Source: Bidens hawaiensis (Eukaryota > Streptophyta > Magnoliopsida > Asterales > Asteraceae). Taken from it: DNA of 64,000 nucleotides. Made by a program: the position numbers and the translations under genes. Within the stretch, counting starts at the first letter, position 1, and each line of letters starts with the position of its first letter. The stretch is from NCBI GenBank assembly GCA_021521415.1, contig JAIQDT010002842.1, forward strand, positions 197,001 to 261,000, written 5' to 3'. Shown one piece after another: positions 34,991-45,680 of this stretch. The notes beneath the pieces are model-generated. The model made no database searches. It had not been told where the DNA came from and saw only the letters and a list, made by a program, of their open reading frames with translations.

Positions 34991-36389
34991 CTTTCTCCCT
35001 ACATCTCTTTGTCATATTGCTTTTCTATAATGCTTGTTTCAAAAAACTCCTTTAAATCTTGAAAAGGAAAAAAGAAAAAACATCTCCTATACACAAATCA
35101 ATACCAAAATAAACTCATATGGATTCATTATTGATAAAAAGTAAAAATAATAATGAAAAAGCAAAAACATAATCCTTAAGGTCTTGAAAAGGAAAAAAAC
35201 AAAAAGCATCTTATCTTGAAAAAAATCATCAAAGATCTACCAAATACATTCAAAAGAAAAAAAAGAGTGATAAGGTCTTGAAAAAACATCAAAAATCTTA
35301 AAAAGGAATAAAAAATAAAATAAATAAAAATCTACCTTTAGAGAACTACCAAATACATTAAAAAAAGTAAACAAACCATAACTCAGGGTTGAAAAGAAAA
35401 AGAATATATAATAAAGAAGCAAACCTTGATGGTGACTTAAGGGGCAACAAGTACAAAAATGGTGGTGACTTACAGCTACATTCCAACCGTTGGTAGCCTT
35501 GGTGGGGATTTAAGAGGCAACAAGTACCGCCGAAACCCTATTCGCCATCAACATTGTGGGTAAAGTTAGATCCGTGCTGGTGATGGTTATCGGCCAGATT
35601 TTGGAGGAGCCATGAATTTGTGATGTGAACTTGATGGTAAAGATAGAGAAGAAGTATGAGAGTTTGTAGATGTAAGATGAGACTTCTATGGTACAGACAT
35701 TTAGGTAGAGAAAATGGTGTGTGATGAAAAGACTTTTATGCCCTTTTTCAATATACTTGATTATAAATGAAAAAGCATACATGGATGCACTTTAAACCAC
35801 AAAATGGAGTTTCTATAGTTTTCTCAACTCAACCAAGTTTTCACCTTAAACTTTCCATGTGTGTATGTGTGAGACATCATACGAGTCAACAGCACATGAT
35901 TAAACTCCATCAATATCTGATGTAATGAAATAAGTGAAAACTCCTGTTCATCTAGACTTATCATCGAACTTCATGGAAACTTAGGTTCGTCTCAATGACC
36001 ATATCAGTATAGCGTTTGTGTTTGCGTTTGTGTTTACGTTTTTTCCCAACTCCAACAACCAATAAATAATCAAGTAATCAAATGGCACATAAAACATACA
36101 CAACGTGATAAGAATCTAACACATGATGTTATTACGTGAATTCTATGTATTATTTGAGATGAAATAATGAGTTAGTGTATAAGGTTACATGCTACACCCC
36201 AAAAACTACAAAACGAGAAAGGGGCTATGAAATATTCACCTCTTAAAGCGGGCAACTAGAAGAAATCAAGAGAATAACTAAAAGCGGAAGGACCGACTTG
36301 ACTTAACCCATCAATAAAGCATAATTCAATGAAATCTAAAACTTAGAAGAACGGAAATAACTAATATAAAATACTAGAAATTTGATTCT
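34991..36389. other. No recognisable gene
   Basis: A-rich sequence with many AAAAAA runs (35040-35420), then ordinary AT-rich DNA. Open frames here are short and without domains. Confidence 0.4.
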
Positions 36390-36693
36390 CATTTCGAGGT
36401 AAGGGACACCGGGTTTGTTGCTAGTAATGTCATGTTTAAGGCAGAAGCAGGAAAAATTGCTAAGCACGAGAAGACGGGTGTTGAGAATCAACACGCTTTC
36501 ATTCATTTTGCTTTTGATACATTTGGGTCTCTGGACCCCGATGTTGCTACATTTCTGAAAAGAGTTCAGCGGGTCGTGAACAGTAACTCAACGACGTCGA
36601 AGAATGATAACTTTAATTTTAGTAGGATCGTTTTTGCTATTTAAAAGGGGGTAGTGGCGCAGCTTGTTGTCCGTTTACCTACCTCTCTATAGA
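36390..36693 (+). pseudogene. Retroelement-associated protein fragment
   Basis: About 75 codons beginning GFVASNVMFKAEAGKIAKHE, with HAFIHFAFDTFGSLDPDV and KRVQRVVNSN. It resembles the C-terminal piece of a plant retroelement ORF that follows an RT domain, often annotated in LINE-like sequences; I am not sure of the family. A TAA near 36642 interrupts it, and the same frame continues KGVVAQLVVRLPTSL to a TAG near 36690. No other part of such an element is nearby. Confidence 0.4.
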
Positions 36694-37770
36694 AATTGGA
36701 TCCGTATATTTGTTTTAATTATATATGTTTGGTTGAGTACCAAAAAAGATACTAATAATAATAATAACAATAATATAAAAGAATTGAGTTTAACCGAGAG
36801 GAGTAAGTTTTAACGAGTTGGGTTCGGTTTTATTAGTTAAATTTGGTTAAAATATTTTATTACTCACTTTTTAAAATTTATATTTTAATTTATTTGCTAA
36901 AAACATGTATTTTATATGTTTAAATTTACTTAAGCGAGTGGTTCGGTTTTATCAGACTCAAACCCATAACTAGGTCGGATTCGATTTCAACAAACCATAT
37001 ATGTAAAAACAAGTTTTGTTATGATTAGTTTCTTACTTAGAACACTCAGATGAAAATGTTAATTAAAATCCAAATTCTTAAACATAAACCCTAACTTTAA
37101 CAATTGATTGAAATTGGATACTCAAACACCTCCAATCAATGGATTTGATAGATGGATTTTGATTCATAGATGAACATTGACATAAACAAACTAATTAAAA
37201 GAGGGAGAATAAAGCTTTGGTTGACTTTTGAAAGTCAAAGGCTAAAATCACCACCAACTGAGAAAGAATTCACACAATTGCAGGTGTTTTGATAATTGTG
37301 AACAAGAAAGAAGAGGTTTGATTCATTGTTATTTATAACAATTGGTGTGAAACATTATAAATCGTCAATTAGGGTTAAAACCCTAACTTGGATAGAAAGT
37401 GTAGGGATTCGGACGAATCATAGCAAAGCCTTGGAGCATAAGATGAGGGAATGTCGAGAAATATGCCTTAAAAACATTCTAGATTTGCAAAAACGAGTTG
37501 TCATCGAGATTTGGCGAATCAAATTGTCTTGGAAAACAATTTTCGCGATCAAACATTGTCGTGTATCGCGACGGCGATGAAAGGTGGGCATCGAGTAGCG
37601 CGGCCCAATTACAGCATTATTGTTCTTGGTGATGGTGGACTTATGGATAGTCATTCGTGTAACGCGACCCAATTGAATTTCGGCGGAAACCCTAGAATCA
37701 TTGCGTATCGCAACGAGCTAGGCTTAGTTGCATAGTGTAGCACGAAGAAGGTTTTTTCATAGAAATTTTG
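36694..37770. other. No recognisable gene
   Basis: AT-rich until about 37380. 37400-37740 is less AT-rich and contains a pair of open frames (37326-37580, 37511-37735) with no known domain; they overlap in different frames, which argues against a real gene. Confidence 0.35.
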
Positions 37771-37975
37771 GAAATTAACAACTTTGTCCCCTAAACTTTG
37801 ATTAAGTGCAAACAATGTATAGAATTACGTAAAATAGCGTTTGAATTCGAGTTACAACCATATAATAACATAAACAAAACCAATGAATAATGCAACTTTT
37901 ATTAATGATAATGGATCCGAATTATAGTACAGGTCATGTACAAGAAAATAAAAGAATAGCGGATTTTATGTGTTT
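37771..37975 (-). repeat. Second copy of the gypsy A LTR fragment
   Basis: Matches 6671-6875 in the same orientation over about 200 bases, sharing CCCCTAAACTTTGAT, TAGAATTACGTAAAATAGC-like and GATAATGGATCCGAATTATA. It is a dispersed relic of the same LTR family. Confidence 0.6.
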
Positions 37976-38689
37976 GCACCAAAACACCAACAACACAACT
38001 TTCTTCATGGTTAAGTGACATCAAAATTATGCATAAACAAGGTTTCAATGTGCATGGGTTGTGTTGGAGGATGGTATAACTATCTCTACATAACCTCCTT
38101 ATGGGACAACATAAACTAGGTGAAGAACAAAGTTTTCTTCATGACGAAGAAACTAATAAACATGAAAGATCACCAAGAACACCTAGTTTTTCTTTTAATT
38201 GGAGTGTAATAGGGTTAGGATATGATAAAGGGATAATATGAATGAGTTAATAAACATTCATGGGACTCCAATTTATAGCCAAAGACGTTTGAAGAGATAA
38301 ACAAGTGTTTGCCATGCAAACATAGCGCTGTCAATAAACGGCAGAGCTGATATCTCGTTTAAAGAGACCATCTAATTTTTAGACTGGTGTCTATTGAGAC
38401 AAGTCGTCTAATATTTCATATGGTCCCTCTAATTAGTCAGAACTGCCATATGACTTTTAAACCTTAAATCGAGTCGTCTAAATGGTTAGACGATATGTTT
38501 AACTAGTTGTTGGGTTATTTTTATTCTTAACCCTTAAGTGAAACTTTGGGTTGATTACCATTTAGTCCCTTGACTTATAAAGTATCAAAATAAATGTCCT
38601 AATGTTACCCTCATGCATATTTATACCTTTTCTTTGTTCGGGATATTATATTTTGTTGCCTTTAACTGTTAAAGGTTGTTAAATTTGGC
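37976..38689. other. No recognisable gene
   Basis: Unremarkable AT-rich sequence; no domain, terminus or repeat supported. Confidence 0.35.
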
Positions 38690-39070
38690 AAGAAATCTAG
38701 TTGGTTGCAAATGGATTTTTAACAACCAATATGAAACACTCAGTTGACTGCCTCAAAGCTCGTCTAGTCGGCAAAGGCTTCCATCGACTCCTCAACTTAG
38801 ACTACATCTAAAACTTTTAGTCATGTTGTCAAAGTGGCTACCTGCTAATTATTCTTACTCAATCTACCTTACATAATTGGCATTTGCGACACCCTAACAT
38901 CAATAATGCATTTCTTAAATGCGCTCTTGTTGAATACATCTAAATGTCACAACCACCTGACTTTGTTGAATCCTCTTTTTCGAACAACATGTGTAAACTT
39001 AACAAGGCCATTTTTAGTCTCTGGCTTCGTTGAAACTTAACTGACTGAAGTGTGATAAACAGAAAATTTT
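38690..39070 (+). pseudogene. Ty1/copia reverse transcriptase fragment
   Basis: Shifting plus-strand frames spell the first half of copia RT: LVGCKWIFNNQYE, then ARLVGKGFHRLLNLDYI, HLRHPNINNAFLKCALVEYI and MSQPPDFVE. Several stops and frameshifts; the YVDD motif is not reached. No LTRs found. Confidence 0.6.
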
Positions 39071-39133
39071 TCTCTGATACTGACAACACTGCCCTAACAT
39101 TAACGGCACAAATTAATAAACGGTAATCTACTT

Positions 39134-39250
39134 AATTCACTTTGATCATACATATAGACGAGAAGTCTGGTAAATTCACTTTAATCATACATATAGACGG
39201 GAAATCTACTGAATTCAATATGATCATACATATAGACGGAAAGTCTACTG
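39134..39250 (+). repeat. 39-base tandem repeat, three units
   Basis: Three head-to-tail units (39134-39172, 39173-39211, 39212-39250) with core TGATCATACATATAGACG and a few substitutions. Confidence 0.8.
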
Positions 39251-39296
39251 ATTTACTTAGTGGCGCATATCAACTTTCGAGACGAAAATTCTTTTA

Positions 39297-39308
39297 ACAA
39301 GGAGATGA
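39297..39308 (+). other. Polypurine tract before LTR D
   Basis: ACAAGGAGATGA, preceded by TTTCGAGACGAAAATTCTTT. This is the same context found (reverse strand) beside Gypsy-3's 3' LTR, marking the junction of a plus-strand gypsy element with its 3' LTR. Confidence 0.6.
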
Positions 39309-40583
39309 TATGACCACCCGGCATTTTTAGGTTAACTTCGTTAACTAAAATCCGTTAACTCAGTTAGGAAACATGCAGGCATGTCACATAAGTGTCACGT
39401 GATCATACACATGAGTCCGTGTGGTGGTCTAATAAAATAATAATAACTAGTTACTAATAGTGAAACCATTTAGTTATATGTGGTATTATACATTTACGGG
39501 TGAACTTTGCTTGCTACAAGTCCTACATGGGATAATGTGTGACATACTTAGGTTATGTGTTTTTTTGCTTAAGAAATATGTATTATAAGAAAATGTTACA
39601 TGTCACATGTTTATTATTAAAAGGTTATCATAAGTTGTTATGGATAATTAAAAAGAATTAAGTTAATTGAACATTTATGTTAAACTATTATGGCACATTA
39701 TGTAAACTTTATGATGTAAAGAGTTATAAGGCCTTTGATTTGCAAAACTCCTCCATTTATCGCTTGGCCATAAAACACAACAAACACACATACATTCACC
39801 ATTTTGTTTTCTCTCAACACAACACACAGACACATTGTTCAAGGGTGGATCAAGGACAACACATAGGAAGGTTGTTTGGTTGATTTCTTTGCGTATATCA
39901 AGAAAGTATTTCTCTTATGATCCATTCTTTGTATTCATGAAATTGGGTTATGGGAAGCCTAGTATCCAAGTCTTGATAAAACCCGTCATAATGGTTAATT
40001 GGTTTGTGTGATCGATTAGGAACCCTAAATGTTGCATTGAACTCATTATTGTATAAGTTTTGTAGATAATAGTTTACTATCATATTCGAATATGCTTTTT
40101 ATTGAGGCCTTAACTCGATAATAACAAAACTGTTTTCATCAATTCTTGAACCTATGATGTAGTTCATTGAGTCTACTTTCCAGAAAGGTAAGTTATGTGA
40201 TATTTGGACGGGTGTTGAATATTTTTTATGATTTTACAAAAATATGTCTCAAGATTGTTATGGAGATTGGTTCGCTGACCTTGATTCCTGACACATAACT
40301 TCCTCTTGAGAAGTCTAAATGGGTTGGTTGCACTTTTTGATTTGAACCTCATATTTTGAGTTAGGATTCTAACTCAATTGGCCTTGCTTGATTGGTTGAG
40401 TATTGAATTTTAAAGAAATCAAAACTTTATGTTGCGCACTAAAATAGTTGCATGTACCTTTCTGTGTTAGGTGAATTTTCATGATTTTTGTGTGTATTGA
40501 AAATATTTAACAAAACAAATTTTTAAAATCCTAAGACTATTAGTCTCCGGGGCAAAATTTTCATATTAAAACTCTATGGTTTG

Positions 40584-41125
40584 TGTTAGTGCACGGTTTT
40601 GTCGTCTCGAGTCTTTGTAATTAACGTTTGTAATTTATTATTATTCTAATGTTAAAGGCATTTATGTAATTTATATTAGTTCATTAATGTAAGGCTATTC
40701 GCTGAGGATGTTTAAAGAATTAGTCAGTTCATCTAATGTAAAGTCTAGTTCGTTATGTATTTTCACATTCGTGATGGAATGTTGACTAACGGGGGCATAA
40801 CGAATCGTTATGCTTTCCTTTTTGAGTCTGTAAGTTAACGAACTGGATCCAATTCGTTACGGGATGTGTAACGAATTGGTTCCATCATGTATATATAGGG
40901 TGTTTCATACGCTGTTAATTTAAGCTTTGATTATTGAGTAACGAACCTCTGTCCAAATTCTCTCTCGATCATTTCTTCACATTAACGTATTACTAATAAA
41001 CATATCTAATAACTAATATATACATATATATAACTAATTAAGAGTATAATCATGAACTAGATCCGTTAAAGTATATTGATCAATTAAGGTAATCGATATC
41101 GATTAGATCATAAAAGGTAATTACA
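40584..41125 (+). mobile_element. 5' LTR of Copia-2
   Basis: 542 bases, TGTTAGTGCACGG to GGTAATTACA. A cluster of AACGAATYGG and its complement (40797-40881) precedes the TATA box, the same layout as Copia-1 with a different motif. Confidence 0.9.
40890..40898 (+). promoter_or_regulatory. TATA box of Copia-2 5' LTR
   Basis: TATATATAG, conserved in the 3' LTR (about 62762). It follows the AACGAATTGG motif at 40870-40879. Confidence 0.6.
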
Positions 41126-41127
41126 AG

Positions 41128-41139
41128 TGGTATCAGAGC
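41128..41139 (+). other. Primer binding site of Copia-2
   Basis: TGGTATCAGAGC, an exact initiator-Met tRNA complement, two bases after the LTR. Confidence 0.9.
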
Positions 41140-41624
41140 TTTCGGTGTTCGATTGCTCTTAATTAAGGATTATTAAGTATTATTTTGATAAGTTTCTGTT
41201 TGATTAAGGTTTTATTTAATTTGATAGAATTAACAGTCGGATCTGTTAATTATGGATAGATTTTGGTTTGATTTGTGTTTGGGAAGGTTTAAGGATTGGT
41301 TGTGTGGATTGAATTGTGATTTGGAGTGGATTTGAATAAGTTTTGGTTTGGATGAGTTTTTGTACGGAACAGGGGTTAAGATTTGTGATAATTGGTGATT
41401 CGTTAATCGATTAAGGTTACGGACTGTGATAATTGGAATCGCGAGTTATTTACGAGTAGTTTAAGCTAAGATTTGGCCAATTTGATTGGATATTGAGTTG
41501 ATATTACAAATTTGAGTTGGTTTTGGTTGTTCTTGATTCTGGAAATTTTCCAGATTTCTGGAAAAACAACTTGAAGATTTGAAGATTCATCAATGGCGTT
41601 AATTCGTTATGGTTAACTCGTTAC

Positions 41625-41909
41625 TAGGGATGAGCATGGGATGGTACCGGTACCGGTACTGAAATATTCGGTTCGGTACCGGTACGGTACCAGTACCGGG
41701 ACGGTACCCGGGATAGTAGCGGTACCGAGGGTAAAAAATCGGGAAATACCAGTACCGTACCGTACCGGTACCGGTACCGTACAGATCCCGAAACTTAAAA
41801 CTTTGGAACCAATTCGATACCGACGGTACCAAATCGGTACCGATTTCGGTATCGGAACCGGTACGGTACCGGTACCAATCGGTACCGGTACCGATTTTGC
41901 TCATCCCTA
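41625..41909 (+). mobile_element. hAT-type MITE made of GGTACC repeats
   Basis: 285 bases with perfect 12-base terminal inverted repeats (TAGGGATGAGCA at 41625-41636; TGCTCATCCCTA at 41898-41909) and an 8-base target duplication CTCGTTAC (41617-41624 and 41910-41917). Eight-base duplications are the mark of hAT transposases. The interior is almost entirely GGTACCGGTACC-type sequence, so both strands look alike and can fold on themselves. The long open frames on both strands are products of that repeat and are not genes. Confidence 0.85.
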
Positions 41910-41929
41910 CTCGTTACACGAGTGAATTT

Positions 41930-42330
41930 GTTATATTTGATTCGTGAAACACATGTCCTCATTCGTTACCTTTTCTGAACAGATTCATGCCACGTGGCTA
42001 AGTTTGTTACAACAGTCGAACCACCTGATTCAGTAATCACTGTAGTTGATTTGTTATCAACAGTAGTTAATTCATGTTATTGAATTCGATACTGATTCGT
42101 GATCTATTCGTCATTTTGATTCGTCATCTTGATTCATCATCTTGATTAGTTATCTTGATTCGTCAACTTGATTCTTCATATTGATTCATCATTTCAATTA
42201 GTTAACGATTCGTCAACAATCTGTTTCTGAATCGTTACATGGATTCGTAGTGACGTGTCTTTGATTCGTCCTAATTCGTTACCTCATCTGATTCGTTACC
42301 TAATCTGATTCGTTAAGTCTGATTCCTTAC
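41930..42330 (+). repeat. GATTCGTTA motif array in Copia-2 leader
   Basis: More than ten copies of GATTCGTTAC, GATTCGTCAT and close variants before the gag ATG. It corresponds in position to the GGCGAAGTT cluster of the Copia-1 leader. Confidence 0.6.
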
Positions 42331-42392
42331 AAAAGTTTCCATATTAACCCTTAAGTTTGACTTTTTGGTCAAATTTGAACTTGTTATTTACA

Positions 42393-45300
42393 ATGGCTGG
42401 TTTTTATGCATTGGCAACTCAGAACGTGCTTATGCAACAAATGTTACACTTGGATGCAGAAATTGGATCTCATTCCAAATGTCCTCTACTAATGAAATTC
42501 AGTGATTTTACAAAATGGGAACCTCGATTTCTAGCACATCTTGGTTCGATGAATCCCAATTGCTCAAGATGTATTGATGATGTTTACATTGTACCAATGA
42601 TTGGTGATGAGACTACTGGTTTTACCCTTAAAGCTTTTTCACAATATTCTCAAGTGGAGAAGAAGGCTTTAGAGATCAAGACAAAAGCATATTCGACTCT
42701 TACTATGGCATTACCAGATAATATATTCCATCAAGTTGGAAGTATCAAGATCAGTGCTTCTTTGTTTTAACACATCAGAATGAGAAGCATGGGTAATACT
42801 GAAGAGAGCAAGAAAGTAATGTTAAAGTTCCAATTCCGAAACTTTAACTTACTCAAAGGTGAAACTGTTGAGGAAATGATTACTCGTTTCAATCATTTAA
42901 TTGCCGAAATGAACAAGTTAAATATGAAACCTTCTCAATCTGACAAGATGGATACAGTTAAAAATGTTTTACCTAGTTCATACTCAACATTCCTGATGGT
43001 GTTGAAGGAGAATAATTATTTCAAAAACTAAGATTTGACTGCTTCCAAGTTTATGCAAAAGATTGAAGCTCGGGAATATCATTTGAAGTGTCAAAAGTCA
43101 TCAAAAGAAAGTCAAGATCCATCCTTATATGGTGGAAGTATGCTCCGAGCACCAATGTATCTCCGATCACTGCATTCCTTACTCAGAATGCATATGAAAG
43201 TTCAACAACAACTTATAGTGATCCAAGTGTATGTTTTTGGCACTGGTTTCACTGATAATAATGGAGGTTCTGGAACTTCTGCTACAGCAAATCAATTCTT
43301 AGCACCACCTAACGTGAACATGAAAGAGGTTGAACAAAACTTTGCCTTTTTGTGTGCTTTCATGACTTCGTATGAGAACTTGGTTGGTAGTAAAATTGCT
43401 ACGAGTGAGTTAACCGATGAAGATTCTGACCAAATTGATCCTAATGATATGGAACTTATGGATCTTAAGTGGAACATGGAAATGATAGTAAGAAAAGTGA
43501 AGAAGTTCATGCAAAGAACTAGAAAAGAGCTACCATCGTTGAACAAGAGAGTAGGTTTTGATAAACTTAAAGTCAAGTGTTATAACTATCAAGAGTTTGC
43601 CACTTTGCAAAAGAGTGTGACAAGCCAAAGAAAGAGTGCACTGGACCTCAAAGCCAAGATAGAAGTTCTGTGAAAAAGAGTAATGATGTTGATAAGCCTT
43701 CTTGAAGTAAACCGTCTGCTTTGGGATCACAGGCTTTGCTGTTTGCTGTTGATGGAACTGATTGGACACAAAGGTGGTTGTTCAACGACAATCAAGGTAA
43801 CTTGGCTATATTCGAGTTAAATGAGAGTTTTCATTATGCAAGTGGGAATGAGCTATCTTCTAACAACGACACTGAGTCTGATTCTGACGATTCATGTCAA
43901 ATGCACCCAACTACATTTGCTTGTATGGCCAAAATCGACGAGGTTAGTTCTTATGTTTCTGATTCTGTTAGTCTATCTGTTAATGTGCCTTATGTTGATT
44001 TTGAGATAATTAAGCCTAAGTTAGAATCATTGTAAGATCATAATAACCGTGTAGTGAAAGAAATTGCTTCGCTTAAGGATACTTATAGACAATCTTAAGA
44101 ATCTCAAATGAGATCTAGGGAGAATATTGAAGCATTGTCTACAAGTAACCATGATCTCAAAGCTGAATTGTTAGTTAAAATGACAATTAATGATCAGAAA
44201 TTTCAAGAAATCTTGAAACATCGATCTAAGATAACTGAGCTTGAGAATGAAGTTCTTGAGTTGAAGAATAAGTTGGGCAAATTTAGAAACTCGTCATTTT
44301 GGCTTAATGATATAATTTAAGTAACTGGTAAACAAAAAGATTCTAAAAAGGGTGTAGGTTTTGTCGAAGTAACACCATCTTTTCATAATGGACTATATTG
44401 CCAATCCTTTTGCTGGAAAAAAAGAAGAAGTGGTTGTTAATGAACTCGTTGTTTTAGAAAAACCTAAACCAATAAAAACTGATAATGTTAAAGTCCAATC
44501 GTCAACTCAAAAACATCATGTTGAAAGTAACAAAGTTTTTGTTGAAAATATTGAAAAAGTTATCATTGAGGATGTGTTTGAACCTGAAGTGATACACAAG
44601 GACCTATTCATTCCAAGTTCGAATCACATTCTATGTGAACCTCATAAATTTGAGGAGGCGGTGGATGGTTCAACCCTAACTCAGGTGAAAAAGGAGAATG
44701 TTGTTAAACCGGTGAAGGCTAAGAAATCAGAAAAGCCTAAAGTTTCTGATGAGGATTTGATGTGTTTTATCAATCATGTTGCATCTAATCCATCAACTAG
44801 TCGTGTTTTTAAATTTAAATGAATAAGCAAAGTGTTCACTGAGAAAGATATTCCTCTTAACTTGATCAAGCCCGAATTAATTGAAAGTGTCTTTCACAAT
44901 GAAACTTCTAAGTTACAAGACCTTGAAAACAAGTTTGTGAAATCCAAGACATCAAACGTGGTAGATCCTTTGATAAAAGCTAAAAATTTGTTAAAATAGG
45001 CTAAAAATGTTCAATTTGTGAAGTCAAATAGAACTGACACTCTACAAAGTTTTTCAAATTGTTCAAATCTGGATTTCTACATGAAACGGAAATCTGTGAC
45101 GTTTGATGATTTGGATAAAGGTCTCATTGCTGGATTTTATCATCAACCTTCGGTTGCACATGTTTCTGCTAAACCATCATATGAACATGTTGATATGAGA
45201 ACGTGTTTTCTCTGTGGTGAACATGGTCATGTAGTGCGAAACTGTGGTCTGAAGAAATCCCAAAATCGTCACCCATTTATCAAGGAACAATCCAAACCTG

Positions 45301-45623
45301 TTCCTGTGATTAAAGAGATTTTGAGAAGACCAGTGTCTTTCTATGATGAAACTCACATTATATTTTCTGATTTCAATCCTCGAAAGTTTATTCATGTTAG
45401 TGAAAATGTATGTAACGTAAAGCCCAAATTCATTCCTACGGAACCTATTTGTAAAAACGTGAATACAAATATTGTTTAAGCTGCATACTTGCAACAAAAG
45501 TCAAAACGTCCTGTGACTTATTCACAAGCGGCTACACAACATTTGGATTCTTTGAATGTTAAGACTTCAAGAGAAACTCAAGAGGTGCCCAAGACTGAGG
45601 CCTGGGCTGCCTTTTTGAACTGA
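42393..45623 (+). pseudogene. gag: Copia-2 Gag
   Basis: Begins at ATG 42393 (MAGFYALATQNVLMQQ), with a capsid region in pieces up to about 43060 and a degraded CCHC knuckle at about 43576-43620 (CYNYQEF..., second Cys replaced and frame lost). A coiled-coil region (44100-44310), a Lys/Glu-rich linker and a second knuckle CFLCGEHGHVVRNC (about 45204-45245) follow, the same two-knuckle layout as Copia-1. At least five stops or frameshifts. It ends with AWAAFLN and TGA at 45621. Confidence 0.75.
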
Positions 45624-45680
45624 TCATTTTCTTTTCATGTGTAGGGTTCATCCAAGACCGTTTCTGGTGAAAACTAGATA

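Noticed and set aside
37326..37735. Overlapping open frames in a less AT-rich patch
   Set aside because: Two frames overlap in different phases and on both strands; no start context, domain or splice pattern to choose one.
41599..41925. Two long opposite open frames rich in Gly, Thr, Tyr, Val and Pro
   Set aside because: Both are readings of GGTACC repeats in the MITE; the palindrome makes both strands open.
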